A stretch of 64,000 bases of DNA from Cepaea nemoralis (taxonomy: Eukaryota; Mollusca; Gastropoda; Stylommatophora; Helicidae), in NCBI GenBank assembly GCA_014155875.1, contig JACEFZ010028138.1:222089-286088 (forward strand), given 5' to 3'. The translations under genes were made by a program, and so were the position numbers. Within the stretch, counting starts at the first letter, position 1. Each line of letters opens with the position of its first letter. A model generated the notes under the pieces. It was not told the DNA's origin. It did no database searches and saw only the letters and a program-made list of their open reading frames with translations. Positions 22,247 through 34,740 of this stretch are shown one piece after another.

Positions 22247-23603
22247 CCAAATGAACAATTTTATCTGGAAAGTGGCTTTGTGGCCCAGTCTTTGTCAATT
22301 CCAGCCACTGTAGGATTTTTAACAAATGCAATTTGCACATAAGATTTTTCTTCGCACTTATTTCAGAAAAAAACAAAACAAACAAACATCAGTATAACTC
22401 AAAGAGCTGGGAGTTAATAAACACATTGAAGCATATTATCTGAGGTAAAATGGTTGACAGGCAAAACTGGAGTTGCAGCACACAATGTTCAATGCTGCTG
22501 TAATTTAGTTATCTAGTTATTTTACTTTGTGTTGTGTGAATTCTGCAATATGTACCTGATGAGATGCAGCGAAATATGCCAGACAATAAATCATGCAATC
22601 TATTATTTGTGTCTTCGTTATTCAACCAACAAAGAGTCCCAAAACCAATGGTACCAGCTATAGTCTGATTGTGTCTGTCTGGTCTTTCCTCGGAGTACTG
22701 GGTCTTGTGTCTGTCTGGTCTGTCCTCGGAGTACTGGGTCTTGTGTCTGTCTGGTCTGTCCTCGGAGTACTGAGTCTTGGCCAGATCCTCTGGTCTTTCC
22801 TCGGAGTACTGAGTCTTGGCCAGATCCTCTGGTCTGTCCTCGGAGTACTGAGTCTTGGCCAGATCCTCTGGTCTGTCCTCGGAGTACTGAGTTGTGGCCA
22901 GATCCTCTGGTCTGTCCTCGGAGTACTGAGTCTTGGCCAGATCCTCTGGTCTGTCCTCGGAGTACTGAGTCTTGGCCAGATCCTCCACTCCTTGCTGCAC
23001 TATTCTCTCCAAGCTATGATGATTTCATGGTTCTTTCACACTATTCATGTGGTCCCAAAGAGCTCAGACTATATCTGCCTCATTACGCACCATACCCCAC
23101 CCAGCGTGTCAACATACTGATGTTAGTCATGGACCATTTTTCATTCACTGAAGAAGAAAAACTTAAATATTACAGAAAATTCTTAGAATATCATGGACCA
23201 GGATGGAGACAAATGTTGATATTCTGTAAGATATAAACACCACAGAGAAATGACTCATAAATATTATCGTGGCTTAGAAACTCAAATACTTTGGTCATAT
23301 TAAATATGGCAGTGATTTAGAATAAATATTAATGGACGCCATGGTTTCTAGAAGAAGAGATCAGTTGAACTCATTGTATTAGAGACACTTTAGGCTTGAA
23401 AATGTATAGGCAGGGGACCTGGCAACAGATTTAGAGTCTTCTTTTGCCTTCTGTAAAGGACCTGCTACCTGAGCTACTCAAAGGTAAATATTTAGAAAAA
23501 AGTAAAAGCCTTGCCTTGTCACCATAGCCCATAAGAGAAGCAAAGACCTGTAGACCGTAACCAACTATGCATGATGTAAACAGATGACTAAGAAAGATTT
23601 GTG
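22234..23603. repeat. 1.37-kb duplicated segment, copy 1
   Basis: Nearly identical to 26103-27472, offset 3869 bp; only about three differences were seen. It contains a 39-bp minisatellite (22670-22990). No host exon was recognised inside. Confidence 0.95.
22670..22990. repeat. 39-bp minisatellite (and 36-bp variant)
   Basis: The unit is tggtctgtcctcggagtact then gagtcttggccagatcctc; the first units use a shorter 36-bp form with tctgtctggtc. On the minus strand it yields a 13-residue repeat (DLAKTQYSEDRPE) inside a 167-codon ORF that I treat as incidental. Confidence 0.9.
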
Positions 23604-23607
23604 ATTT

Positions 23608-26104
23608 AGCTGGTCTAGGATCGAAGCTCCGACAGGCGGACTGTTAGAGCATTGCTTTGATGATCCGGCAGCTTCTGCAGCTTGTCTTGTTCCAGATGTA
23701 TAGGTGTTAACCTTCCTCTGGAGTGAACTAGGCAGGCCGAGAGAGGGATCATGCTGCATGGGCAACACATGGTTTCTTTATTTTAGCCCAGGCTTTGTGC
23801 TATGAAGAGGCAATAACTCCATCCCTGGTCTTAACCGGTCTCGGAATCAAAGCGAGAGGCAACTGTTACGGGTTATAAGTCCTTGTCAGTTGGCGTAGAC
23901 ATGGGGCGCCACGCGTTGCCTCTGACGGTGGGAGACACCTATAGGTGTCACTGATCAGCTACCGCCCGCCTCAAGCTAGGCAGCCCCCGGCCAATTGGGT
24001 GCTGATCCGCCACAGCCTGCCTGATTCAATGGGTGCTTGGGGCTAGGACAAAATCTGAATCGCAGGCTGTAAAACCAATGCATCAGGTACTAATAAAAAG
24101 AATAATAGAAACCTCAAGGTACGGCTTGCAACCTGGAACGTGAGAACCATGTGTCCAGGATTTTCCACTGACTTGACAAATATTGACGATGTGAGAAAAA
24201 CGGCTGTGATTGATGCTGAACTCAATCGTCTTAACATTGATATTGCTGGCCTGCAGGAGACTTGCCTCGCCGAGGAAGGGTCACTCAGGGGAAATAATTA
24301 CACCTTTTTTTTGGAAGGGTAGATGGCAGGCAGAAAAAGGGCAATATGGTGTGGGCTTTGCAGTGAAGAATTCGCTACTGGGAATGATTGATATCCCAGC
24401 TGGAGGTAATGAAAGATTATTATCACTGCGCTTGGCAACCTCTTGTGGATTTGCCACCATTCTCACTGCATATGCACCGACACTGGCTTCCTCTGATGAT
24501 GTGAAGGATACGTTCTATGAGCAGCTAGACTCTGCGATCAAGGCAGTTCCAAAATCCGACTACATTTATATGCTCGGTGATTTCAATGCTCGTGTGGGCA
24601 AGGACTCGAGTTCATGGCCAGTGTGCCTTGGAAAATACAACATCGGTCGCATGAATGATAATGAGCAAAGGCTGCTGGAGTATTGCACTAGAAATGACCT
24701 ATGTATTACAAACTCCTTTTTTAAAACAAAAGAGATGCATAAGGTCACATGGAAACATCCAAGATCCGGCCATTAGCATCAGCTGGACTTCATTATCAGA
24801 CGGAGACAACAATTGAACCATACATCATTAACTCGAAGTTACCACAGTGCTGACTGTGATACAGATCATTCTTTGGTTGTTGCAAGGGTTAGACTGAGAC
24901 CAAAGAGAATCTACACAGCTAAACACAAGTCTAGCCCCAGGATTAATATTATTAACACTCAGGATCCTGGAAAGTGCTTTGAATTTCAACAGCAACTTGA
25001 AGACGCTTTCAATGATACATCAGAAAATTGTATAGTAAATGATAAATGGAGTAAACTTAAGGAAACTATAAAACAGCGGTAGGGGTTTACGGCACTGTGG
25101 ATCATAAGAGGCAGGACTGGTTTGCGGCAAACAGCCAGATACTGCAACCCTTGATTGATAAAAAGAAGATAGCTCTCTTAAGAAACAAGGAAAGACCAAC
25201 GCGTAACACTCTGAGTGAGCTGAAGCAAGCGAGGAAGGATGTACAAAAGGCTGCCAGGCAGACTGGTTTGCGGCAAACAGCCAGATACTGCAGCCCTTGA
25301 TTGATAAAAAGAAGATAGCTCTCTTAAGAAACAAGGAAAGACCAACGCGTAACACTCTGAGTGAGCTGAAGCAAGCGAGGAAGGATGTACAAAAGGCTGC
25401 CAGGCAGTGTGCGAATGACTATTGGATCAAGTTATGTGAGTCCATTCAAATCGCAAGTGATAAGGGAAACATCAGAAGCATGTATGAAGGGATAAAGAAA
25501 GCCTGTGGTCCAATGATCAAAAGAAGCGCACCGCTGAAAACCTTAACTGGAGAAATCAACACTGATAAGAAACAGCAGATGGATAGATGGGTCGAGCACT
25601 ATTTAGAGCTTTACTCAAGTGAGACCAAACTAGCGGATACTGCCCTCGACGCCATAGAGGCCCTACCAACTCTTGACCACCTGGACACACTTCCCACTAT
25701 AACAGAAGTTAAGTGTGCTATAAATTAGCTTGCATCTGGCAAGGCTCCAGGTAAGGATGGGATTCCAATAGATGTAATCAGAAGTGGGCAAGACACACTC
25801 GCTCTACAGATCCACAAGCTAATAGAGCTATACTGGCGAGAAGGACAAGTCCAACAGGATTTCAAAGATTCAAACATCATAACGCTGTACAAGAACAAGG
25901 GAGATCGGAGCGACTGTAACAACTATAGGGGTATCTCACTTCTGTGTATTGTTGGGAAAGTATTTGCCAGAATTGTCCTGCGCAGACTTCAAGTCCTGGG
26001 AGATCAAGTCTACCCCGAATCACAGTGCGGCTTCCGTCAGAACCGGTCTACCATTGATATGATATTCTAATTGCGACAGATGCAAGAAAAATGCCGGGAA
26101 CAAA
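23608..26104 (+). mobile_element. LINE-C segment copied between duplicated flanks (copy 1)
   Basis: About 99% identical to 32627-35123 and truncated at both ends: the true 5' end and the whole 3' half are absent. It carries part of the 5' UTR, the endonuclease (frameshifted near 24300 by a T-run change), and RT fingers up to the residues before FIDLTKAFD. It shares stops and a 146-bp internal tandem duplication with copy 2. It lacks a LINE 3' end and short target duplications, so it did not arrive by normal target-primed reverse transcription. Confidence 0.93.
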
Positions 26105-27472
26105 TTTGGCTGTGTCCAAATGAACAATTTTATCTGGAAAGTGGCTTTGTGGCCCAGTCTTTGTCAATTCCAGCCACTGTAGGATTTTTAACAAATGCAA
26201 TTTGCACATAAGATTTTTCTTCGCACTTATTTCAGAAAAAAACAAAACAAACAAACATCAGTATAACTCAAAGAGCTGGGAGTTAATAAACACATTGAAG
26301 CATATTATCTGAGGTAAAATGGTTGACAGGCAAAACTGGAGTTGCAGCACACAATGTTCAATGCTGCTGTAATTTAGTTATCTAGTTATTTTACTTTGTG
26401 TTGTGTGAATTCTGCAATATGTACCTGATGAGATGCAGCGAAATATGCCAGACAATAAATCATGCAATCTATTATTTGTGTCTTCGTTATTCAACCAACA
26501 AAGAGTCCCAAAACCAATGGTACCAGCTATAGTCTGATTGTGTCTGTCTGGTCTTTCCTCGGAGTACTGGGTCTTGTGTCTGTCTGGTCTGTCCTCGGAG
26601 TACTGGGTCTTGTGTCTGTCTGGTCTGTCCTCGGAGTACTGAGTCTTGGCCAGATCCTCTGGTCTTTCCTCGGAGTACTGAGTCTTGGCCAGATCCTCTG
26701 GTCTGTCCTCGGAGTACTGAGTCTTGGCCAGATCCTCTGGTCTGTCCTCGGAGTACTGAGTTGTGGCCAGATCCTCTGGTCTGTCCTCGGAGTACTGAGT
26801 CTTGGCCAGATCCTCTGGTCTGTCCTCGGAGTACTGAGTCTTGGCCAGATCCTCCACTCCTTGCTGCACTATTCTCTCCAAGCTATGATGATTTCATGGT
26901 TCTTTCACACTATTCATGTGGTCCCAAAGAGCTCAGACTATATCTGCCTCATTACGCACCATACCCCACCCAGCGTGTCAACATACTGATGTTAGTCATG
27001 GACCATTTTTCATTCACTGAAGAAGAAAAACTGAAATATTACAGAACATTCTTAGAATATCATGGACCAGGATGGAGACAAATGTTGATATTCTGTAAGA
27101 TATAAACACCACAGAGAAATGACTCATAAATATTATCGTGGCTTAGAAACTCAAATACTTTGGTCATATTAAACATGGCAGTGATTTAGAATAAATATTA
27201 ATGGACGCCATGGTTTCTAGAAGAAGAGATCAGTTGAACTCATTGTATTAGAGACACTTTAGGCTTGAAAATGTATAGGCAGGGGACCTGGCAACAGATT
27301 TAGAGTCTTCTTTTGCCTTCTGTAAAGGACCTGCTACCTGAGCTACTCAAAGGTAAATATTTAGAAAAAAGTAAAAGCCTTGCCTTGTCACCATAGCCCA
27401 TAAGAGAAGCAAAGACCTGTAGACCGTAACCAACTATGCATGATGTAAACAGATGACTAAGAAAGATTTGTG
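26103..27472. repeat. 1.37-kb duplicated segment, copy 2
   Basis: Second copy of 22234-23603. It starts directly against the LINE-C segment with one to two bases of junction overlap, and ends at gatttgtg before unique sequence. Confidence 0.95.
26539..26859. repeat. 39-bp minisatellite, second copy
   Basis: Same array as 22670-22990, carried in the duplicated segment. Confidence 0.9.
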
Positions 27473-28993
27473 TGAGACTGGCTATCTCAGCTCATCCATA
27501 AAATACTTGAGCTGCACAATGCAAACAATGTATGAACAAGTCTACAAAGGGCATGGCATAAGGTGGTGGTGGGTTTTTTGCTCCATTGCAAGATAAAAGG
27601 AGAAGTAGAAGAAAAAGATATGAAAGCTTTAGTCATGGCCAATGTTATTAAATAAGAATGATGTTGGCTGCAGTAGGACATGATTGCGCTCAACAAAGAT
27701 TTATACAAAAATTTATTGTTAAGATCCTGTGGTTAGACAACATGTACAACTTCATACTATTGCTCACAAATGTAATGCCTTAGTGTATTATATAGTATAT
27801 GTATTTTTACTTTTGACACAAGATATTTACACACCTTTGCTGTCTGTTTTGTTAATGTTACCATTAGTGTACACTGGTGGTAGCTTCATGTTTTCATTTC
27901 CACAATGTGGCAAGTAGTGACTGTCAACTATGCATATTTGCTGCACAAACCTATCACTGGTTTTATACAGAGGTTTTCAGCCACAACAGAATGCTGGTGG
28001 AGAAATTAGCTGGCACAAGAGCAGGGTTCAAAAACTATGGTTGCAGATAACGCCCTGAAAAGAGACTTTAAAATGAGACCTTGAAGCTGTAGATTTAACT
28101 ATCAGTAGGTGAAAGACCAATTATTGTCTTCTCCCTTGTTTGTCCTTAAAAAGTTGGTCTGTTGCCAGCTCAGCTGTCATATTTATGCCTGTTGGCCAGT
28201 CTACTTCAGACTGCCATTTTATGAAGTGTGGATGCCTTTCCTCAACTTCACAATACTATACAAATTCTGCAGTGGGCAGTTTTTCTAATCTGTAAATTCT
28301 GCCAGGGAAGTAACCTACTCTTCACAATTCTCTTTTCTAGAAGGATATTTTAAAGGAGTTTAAAGGCAAAAGGGTTGATTTTATTGCAAACAATTGTATC
28401 CTATTTGATTCAGTCTCTGTGTGTCAAAGAGAGATACTGTAACTATTGTGACCTACATTACAGGTATATGAATATATCTAATTTTTAATCAATCAGATTC
28501 TTAGAACTCTACTCAGCTAAATTATAGCTTTCATTTTCATCACAGCTGACCAACATTGCCCTTTTCAGTACAACACAGCCATGTCTTTATTTACTTTAAA
28601 GACATTAACATCTTATTCTATTCCATTGAAATATTATAACTTTGACACACAGTGACGATCAGAGGTAGAAAAAACTAAACATAATTCAGGAGCCAGTTCT
28701 TTTTTCTCAGGAGCGGGCAAGTATTTTGGTTAAATATGAGCTAAGTAAATAATTGAAAACTCAAGTGCCAGGTAAAAATGTTCAGGAACCTGGATATATC
28801 TACCCCTGGTGATGATTACATATTATGTTTTTATGTAATGATGTTTGTAGCTATATTTTATTATCTTACATTTCAACAGTTAACACAAATACTGTTTTCA
28901 TACTTATAATGTTGACGATGGGAAGCCTGTCCATAAGTTAAAGAAATATAAATGACAACATTAACACTGTTACACAAAATACAAACAACATAC
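27473..28993. other. Intron 1 sequence without recognisable feature
   Basis: AT-rich and apparently unique. No repeats, RT motifs or splice-compatible ORF were recognised before the donor of exon 1. Confidence 0.4.
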
Positions 28994-30280
28994 CACTCCA
29001 ATTGATAATCCATCCCCACAGTCAATGTCATCATTTGCTGAGAGACCTTTGTTGTTCAAGGGTTGTATCTTCTTCTGAAGATCAATTTTCCCCTCACCAA
29101 CTATATCACTGGTTCCAAGGCAAAGTTTTCCTGATTTCATTTGAAGGCTAGCGATTAATTTATCATTGTAACGAGTGTCAAACTGAAAGTGTGCATCAAC
29201 AGTGCTATCTTCAAATGTCCGAGAGTTTCCTTTAACAGTGGCAATGTTTTCTGTCACAAATAAACAGCGATTGAAATTTTGATAGCCTGTGTTATAGCAC
29301 AGCTTCAGTTTATAGGTTTTTCCCACTGGAAGCCCTGATATTCGAATTTTCTCTATGAGAACATCCGCTTGTTTGGTGCAGATCCGATAAACATCTTCTT
29401 TACTCATAGGGCTGAGACTTGAATGTGGTGGGTCCCCTCGATACATTGCCCCGAAATGGGAGAATTTCTCATTAAATACTTTTCTCCATAAATTCCGAGT
29501 TTTAGCTTCAGCCAAAGAAAGTTTTGAACCTGGCGATCGGTCATTGACAGAGTCATCATGAGGCAGTAAATAACCCAGATATGTCTCAATGTCACTCTTG
29601 TAGATGACTGGATGAAGTAGATGTGCATGCCACAAAAGGTCACTGTCGTAACAAGGAACTAGAAAAACTCCTGGATTGTGGCACTTTAAAAACAGAAACT
29701 TCTTGTAGCGCATTAAAGCAATGTTCAAGAACTTTTCATCTCGGTAGTGAGGAAGACTGACCTGATAGTAAAATGTCTTCTGTCTGGAAATAGCTTGTAC
29801 TAAGTTGTACGTCAAGGCTGAAATAAAGTCTTGATCAAATCGCACAGCGAAAGCATCACAAGTAGAAAAAGGCACATCAGCATATTCATTTTTCCATAAT
29901 CTTTCTGATTCTTTTATCAGTTCCTTTCGCTGAGCTCTGTCTATCACATGATGGTCAATTAATTTGCCTACAATATTGCTGCAGTCTAAATGGTATGACT
30001 CTGGACACAACATATGACAATGCCACACCCACTCTATGTCAATTGGTGCCGGCAACAAACGGTCTGAATGCTTCGCCACTAGTGGCAGCCAGTATTTCTC
30101 ATATCGTTGAACTGCATATTCTACCAAAGGCCCTTCACTTAGTTCTGGTTTAGATGAAACATCACTCAGAAAGTCCAACAGAAATCTGGCTGCTTCCACA
30201 TGATCGAAAGATATGGGAATTTCATTTGCATCAAAAACTGATGAGCAAACTGAACTGACACTTCCAAGTCGCAGAGACAT
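28994..30280 (-). CDS. GRDP-like (DUF1399) protein, coding exon 1
   Basis: First coding exon, 429 codons, of a glycine-rich-domain-protein-like gene; the family is known in plants and animals and its biochemical role is poorly defined. Two copies of the family signature are visible: IEWVWHCHMLCPESY (about residues 82-96) and SDLLWHAHLLHPVIY (about 213-227), each a W-x-x-H-x-H/L-x-x-P motif. Residues about 315-425 look like a beta-rich, possibly C2-like domain (inference). The start is the first ATG of the open frame, giving MSLRLGS. The exon ends after an intact GTG codon at a GTATGT donor (28993-28992), so the intron is phase 0. The next exon opens in phase 0, and the joined residues read smoothly across the junction. 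No frameshift or stop is present. Confident for the family, moderate for the exact start, since an upstream noncoding exon is not excluded. Confidence 0.9.
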
Positions 30281-31261
30281 CTTATTGGTAACAGTACGTA
30301 CATGAATTCAGAGGAGCAGACACAGCTCCCCGTCAACTGACATTACTGTCATCACAAATATGTGAAATTATACATTAAACATACAAAAGTCTTCATCCAG
30401 ACATTGATGAAATCTGGTAACTACAATTCTCCTTGTGTGCTGACTGAAGTAATGCAGTGCTTTTTGGAAAAAAATTACTAGTAATAGTACTTATACATTA
30501 GCTGTTCAGTTACCACAGGAGTGTGTAGTGTATGTCAATCACTTCACTGCAAAATTCTTTCACAAACCTTTTGACTCAACCATTATATTTTTATCCTCGA
30601 AAATGCAAACAATGTGAATGTTAGAACAGAGTTGAGTTGTTGGAACAGAGAACATCAGTAGCCCTTGTGAACAAGCTACACAGTCACTCGGTAGGTAGAG
30701 ATGAATCATCCGAGGTACGAAAACGAAAATGACTAGTGAGTGAATAAAATTCCAGCTTTCTGTATTTTGTAGGGTGTTTTACCGTGGTTCAGAGTCTAGG
30801 CTCCGGTAGGAAATAAACAAGGATCTGCCATACATGCAGTTACTGAGATGTAAGTATAAACTGTTATGATACATTTCAATGCCGATCATCAGATGTGGCT
30901 TCCTTTCTTGATGAGTCGGCGATGACCAGTCAGGGTATGTTACAGAGTAATGAGAGTATCAACTGAGCTTTGAAGTTTCGTCAAGTTTGTTCACTAACAG
31001 TTCATATCGAAAACCCCTAAAACACACGACAAGTCCACATACGAATGAATAAACTAGGAAGTGGGTGTATTTGTAAATCAGGAAAACTTGTTGTTTACAG
31101 CCTAGTTGACGGAAATTAAGCCTCCCAACTATGGAATATGTAGTCCCTCAGCTGTCTTGTTGACAAATCTTCCTAATTTTTTGTTCAACTTCCGGTACAA
31201 GTATACTTCTGCGTAACTACGTCGTCAACCCCGTATTTCGGTTTATTACATAAGCCCAATC
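30281..31261 (-). promoter_or_regulatory. Presumed 5' flank/UTR of the GRDP-like gene
   Basis: Region immediately upstream of the start codon, free of recognised transposons until 31262. It presumably contains the promoter or a noncoding first exon, but no convincing TATA box or initiator could be assigned by eye. Confidence 0.35.
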
Positions 31262-32372
31262 TCATCATCAAGTGCCCTGCCAGCTAGCGTAGGCGTTCAT
31301 GGCTCTCAACAAATCTCGGTCGTTGGTGTTCTGGATCATCTCTGTGATGGTATTCCTCCATGCCACCGTCTCAGTCCATCCAGCATCATTTGTCTTGGTC
31401 TGCCTCTGCCTCTCTTCCCCTCAATCTTTCCAGTTGTCACGATGTTCTCCAATGCCTCTCTTCTCATCACATGACCGAAGAAAGATGTTTGTCTCATCCT
31501 TATTGATATTGTTGTATATAATGTTCTAGTTTCATTAGCCTGTATCAGGCAGTCATTGTTAGTTACTCTGGTAGTCTAAGGAATTTGCAACATTCGTCTC
31601 AGGAACCACGTCTCTGTTGCTTCTAATTTCTTCTTAATTTGTTCATTTACATTCCAAGATTCACTGCCATACAGCAAAACTGGTTCTACATAGCATTTCA
31701 TTTCAACACTCTCTTTCTTACATTCAGTGACAGTGACTTATTGCATAAGATACTCTTCACTTTCTTAAATGCGGCTTTTGCTTGCCCTATTCTGCTCTTA
31801 ATATCTGTTGTACATCTTCCATCTGATGTTATAAATGCCCCTAGGTATTTAAAATTATCCACTTGGTTAAGAATTTTCCCTTCTATTTCTATATCACATT
31901 TTGGTGTCACCATTTTCTTTGATATCACCATTGTTACTGTTTTCCTGATATTTAAGGAGAATCCTTTCCTTGCACTCTGTGTTACTACAATGTCCAACAA
32001 TTGTTGTAGGTCTGTTGAATTATCCGCCAACAATAATGTGTCATTTGCATAGCGTATATTATTTATATTATAACCTCCAACTAGTATTCCTGGCATCTCT
32101 TTGATCTCTCTCATTATTACTTCATGAATAAAATTAAGTGGAACTGCGGTAAAGCTGTGAAAGTGTAAACAATATAAAATGACACAAAGTAGTGCAGCTT
32201 TATGTGTCTTAACTCTGTTATGTAAAGCTGCACTACTTTGTGTCATTTTATATTGTTTTCATTATTACTTCGCTATATAGGGAGAAGAGATCGGGTGACA
32301 AGACACACCCTTGTCGTACTCCTAGCTTTATCTGTTCGTAAATACTCTTTATTTCCCATTTTAATTGCTGCT
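31262..32372 (-). pseudogene. LINE-D 3' half (RT palm to C-terminus)
   Basis: The minus strand reads, from the right end, NQVAAIKMGNKEY, a degraded QG-C palm motif, IMREIKEMPGILVGGYN, IRYANDTLLLADNS (YADD degenerated to YAND), VDNFKYLGAFITSDGRC and a C-terminal tail ending near 31280 (RRWHGGIPSQRSS). It is interrupted by a foldback insertion at 32124-32259. Its upstream half lies at 39238-39930, beyond the LINE-C insertion. Confidence 0.85.
32124..32259. mobile_element. 136-bp foldback insertion in LINE-D
   Basis: Perfect 36-bp inverted arms (32167-32202 and 32223-32258) with a 20-bp loop. The whole insert is flanked by a 12-bp duplication cattattacttc (32112-32123, 32260-32271). A partial relative (cataaaataacacaaagtaa) occurs at 43265-43300. 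Only one side extends beyond the inverted arms, so the element ends are asymmetric. Confidence 0.85.
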
Positions 32373-33135
32373 ACTTGGTTCCCTGGCAGTCAGGTCTTAG
32401 TCAGATATGACTGAGCTACCGTATGACAGTAGACTGTACTACCTGCTTTCTGTCAGCGCCGAATGTTGGGCGGCGCTTACCAAACCCGACACCCCACATT
32501 GTGCCAACGGCTTCGGGCGGAAGAGCGCAATTGGGAGGGTACTAGCCTTATCCTGGTGCGAGGAAATGCAACCCAAAGACAAAATAAGTCATGGCAGGGC
32601 AGACCAGGCCCTAGGCCTTGGTTGGCAGCTGGTCTAGGATCGAAGCTCCGACAGGCGGACAGTTAGAGCATTGCTTTGCTGATCCGGCAGCTTCTGCAGC
32701 TTGTCTTGTTCCAGATGTATAGGTGTTAACTTTCCTCTGGAGTGAACTAGGCAGGCCGAGAGAGGGATCATGCTGCATGGGCAACACATGGTTTCTTTAT
32801 TTTAGCCCAGGCTTTGTGCTATGGAGAGGCAATAACTCCATCCCTGGTCTTAACCGGTCTCGGAATCAAAGCGAGAGGCAACTGTTACGGGTTATAAGTC
32901 CTTGTCAGTTGGCGTAGACATGGGGCGCCACGCGTTGCCTCTGACGGTGGGAGACACCTATAGGTGTCACTGATCAGCTACCGCCCGCCTCAAGCTAGGC
33001 AGCCCCCGGCCAATTGGGTGCTGATCCGCCACAGCCTGCCTGATTCAATGGGTGCTTGGGGCTAGGACAAAATCTGAATCGCAGGCTGTAAAACCAATGC
33101 ATCAGGTACTAATAAAAAGAATAATAGAAACCTCA

Positions 33136-33940
33136 AGGTACGGCTTGCAACCTGGAACGTGAGAACCATGTGTCCAGGATTTTCCACTGACTTGACAAAT
33201 ATTGACGATGTGAGAAAAACGGCTGTGATTGATGCTGAACTCAATCGTCTTAACATTGATATTGCTGGCCTGCAGGAGACTTGCCTCGCTGAGGAAGGGT
33301 CACTCAGGGAAAACAATTACACCTTTTTTTGGAAGGGAAGAGGGCAGGCAGAAAAAAGGCAACATGGTGTGGGCTTTGCAGTGAAGAATTCGCTACTGGG
33401 AATGATTGATATCCCAGCTGGAGGTAATGAAAGATTATTATCACTGCGCTTGGCAACCTCTTGTGGATTTGCCACCATTCTCACTGCATATGCACCGACA
33501 CTGGCTTCCTCTGATGATGTGAAGGATACGTTCTATGAGCAGCTAGACTCTGCGATCAAGGCAGTTCCAAAATCCGACTACATTTATATGCTCGGTGATT
33601 TCAATGCTCGTGTGGGCAAGGACTCGAGTTCATGGCCAGTGTGCCTTGGAAAATACAACATCGGTCGCATGAATGATAATGAGCAAAGGCTGCTGGAGCA
33701 TTGCACTAGAAATGACCTATGTATTACAAACTCCTTTTTTAAAACAAAAGAGATGCATAAGGTCACATGGAAACATCCAAGATCCGGCCATTAGCATCAG
33801 CTGGACTTCATTATCACACGGAGACAACAATTGAACCATACATCATTAACTCGAAGTTACCACAGTGCTGACTGTGATACAGATCATTCTTTGGTTGTTG
33901 CAAGGGTTAGACTGAGACCAAAGAGAATCTACACAGCTAA
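33136..33940 (+). pseudogene. LINE-C endonuclease domain
   Basis: Full EEP motif series: RLATWNVRTM (Asn), IDIAGLQETCL (Glu), YIYMLGDFNARVG (Asp/Asn) and DCDTDHSLVVARV (Asp-His). The frame is open from 33136 to a TAG at 33792-33794, which replaces an expected Trp codon in the HPRSGH-HQLDF block, then continues. The same stop occurs in copy 1. Confidence 0.9.
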
Positions 33941-34116
33941 ACACAAGTCTAGCCCCAGGATTAATATTATTAACACTCAGGATCCTGGAAAGTGCTTTGA
34001 ATTTCAACAGCAACTTGAAGACGCTTTCAATGATACATCAGAAAATTGTATAGTAAATGATAAATGGAGTAAACTTAAGGAAACTATAAAACAGCGGTAG
34101 GGGTTTACGGCACTGT

Positions 34117-34410
34117 GGATCATAAGAGGCAGGACTGGTTTGCGGCAAACAGCCAGATACTGCAACCCTTGATTGATAAAAAGAAGATAGCTCTCTTAAG
34201 AAACAAGGAAAGACCAACGCGTAACACTCTGAGTGAGCTGAAGCAAGCGAGGAAGGATGTACAAAAGGCTGCCAGGCAGACTGGTTTGCGGCAAACAGCC
34301 AGATACTGCAGCCCTTGATTGATAAAAAGAAGATAGCTCTCTTAAGAAACAAGGAAAGACCAACGCGTAACACTCTGAGTGAGCTGAAGCAAGCGAGGAA
34401 GGATGTACAA
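34117..34410 (+). repeat. 146-bp internal tandem duplication in LINE-C
   Basis: The stretch starting ctggtttgcggcaaacagcc and ending with ggctgccaggcaga occurs twice in tandem. The length is not a multiple of three, so it shifts the frame. The identical duplication is in copy 1 at about 25115-25407. Confidence 0.92.
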
Positions 34411-34740
34411 AAGGCTGCCAGGCAGTGTGCGAATGACTATTGGATCAAGTTATGTGAGTCCATTCAAATCGCAAGTGATAAGGGAAACATCAGAAGCATG
34501 TATGAAGGGATAAAGAAAGCCTGTGGTCCAATGATCAAAAGAAGCGCACCGCTGAAAACCTTAACTGGAGAAATCAACACTGATAAGAAACAGCAGATGG
34601 ATAGATGGGTCGAGCACTATTTAGAGCTTTACTCAAGTGAGACCAAACTAGCGGATACTGCCCTCGACGCCATAGAGGCCCTACCAACTCTTGACCACCT
34701 GGACACACTTCCCACTATAACAGAAGTTAAGTGTGCTATA

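Noticed and set aside
22509..23012. 167-codon minus-strand ORF with 13-residue repeats (also 26378-26881)
   Set aside because: The repeat period of 39 bp explains the open frame, the flanks do not look coding, and no splice evidence joins it to the GRDP-like exons, whose phases already chain without it.
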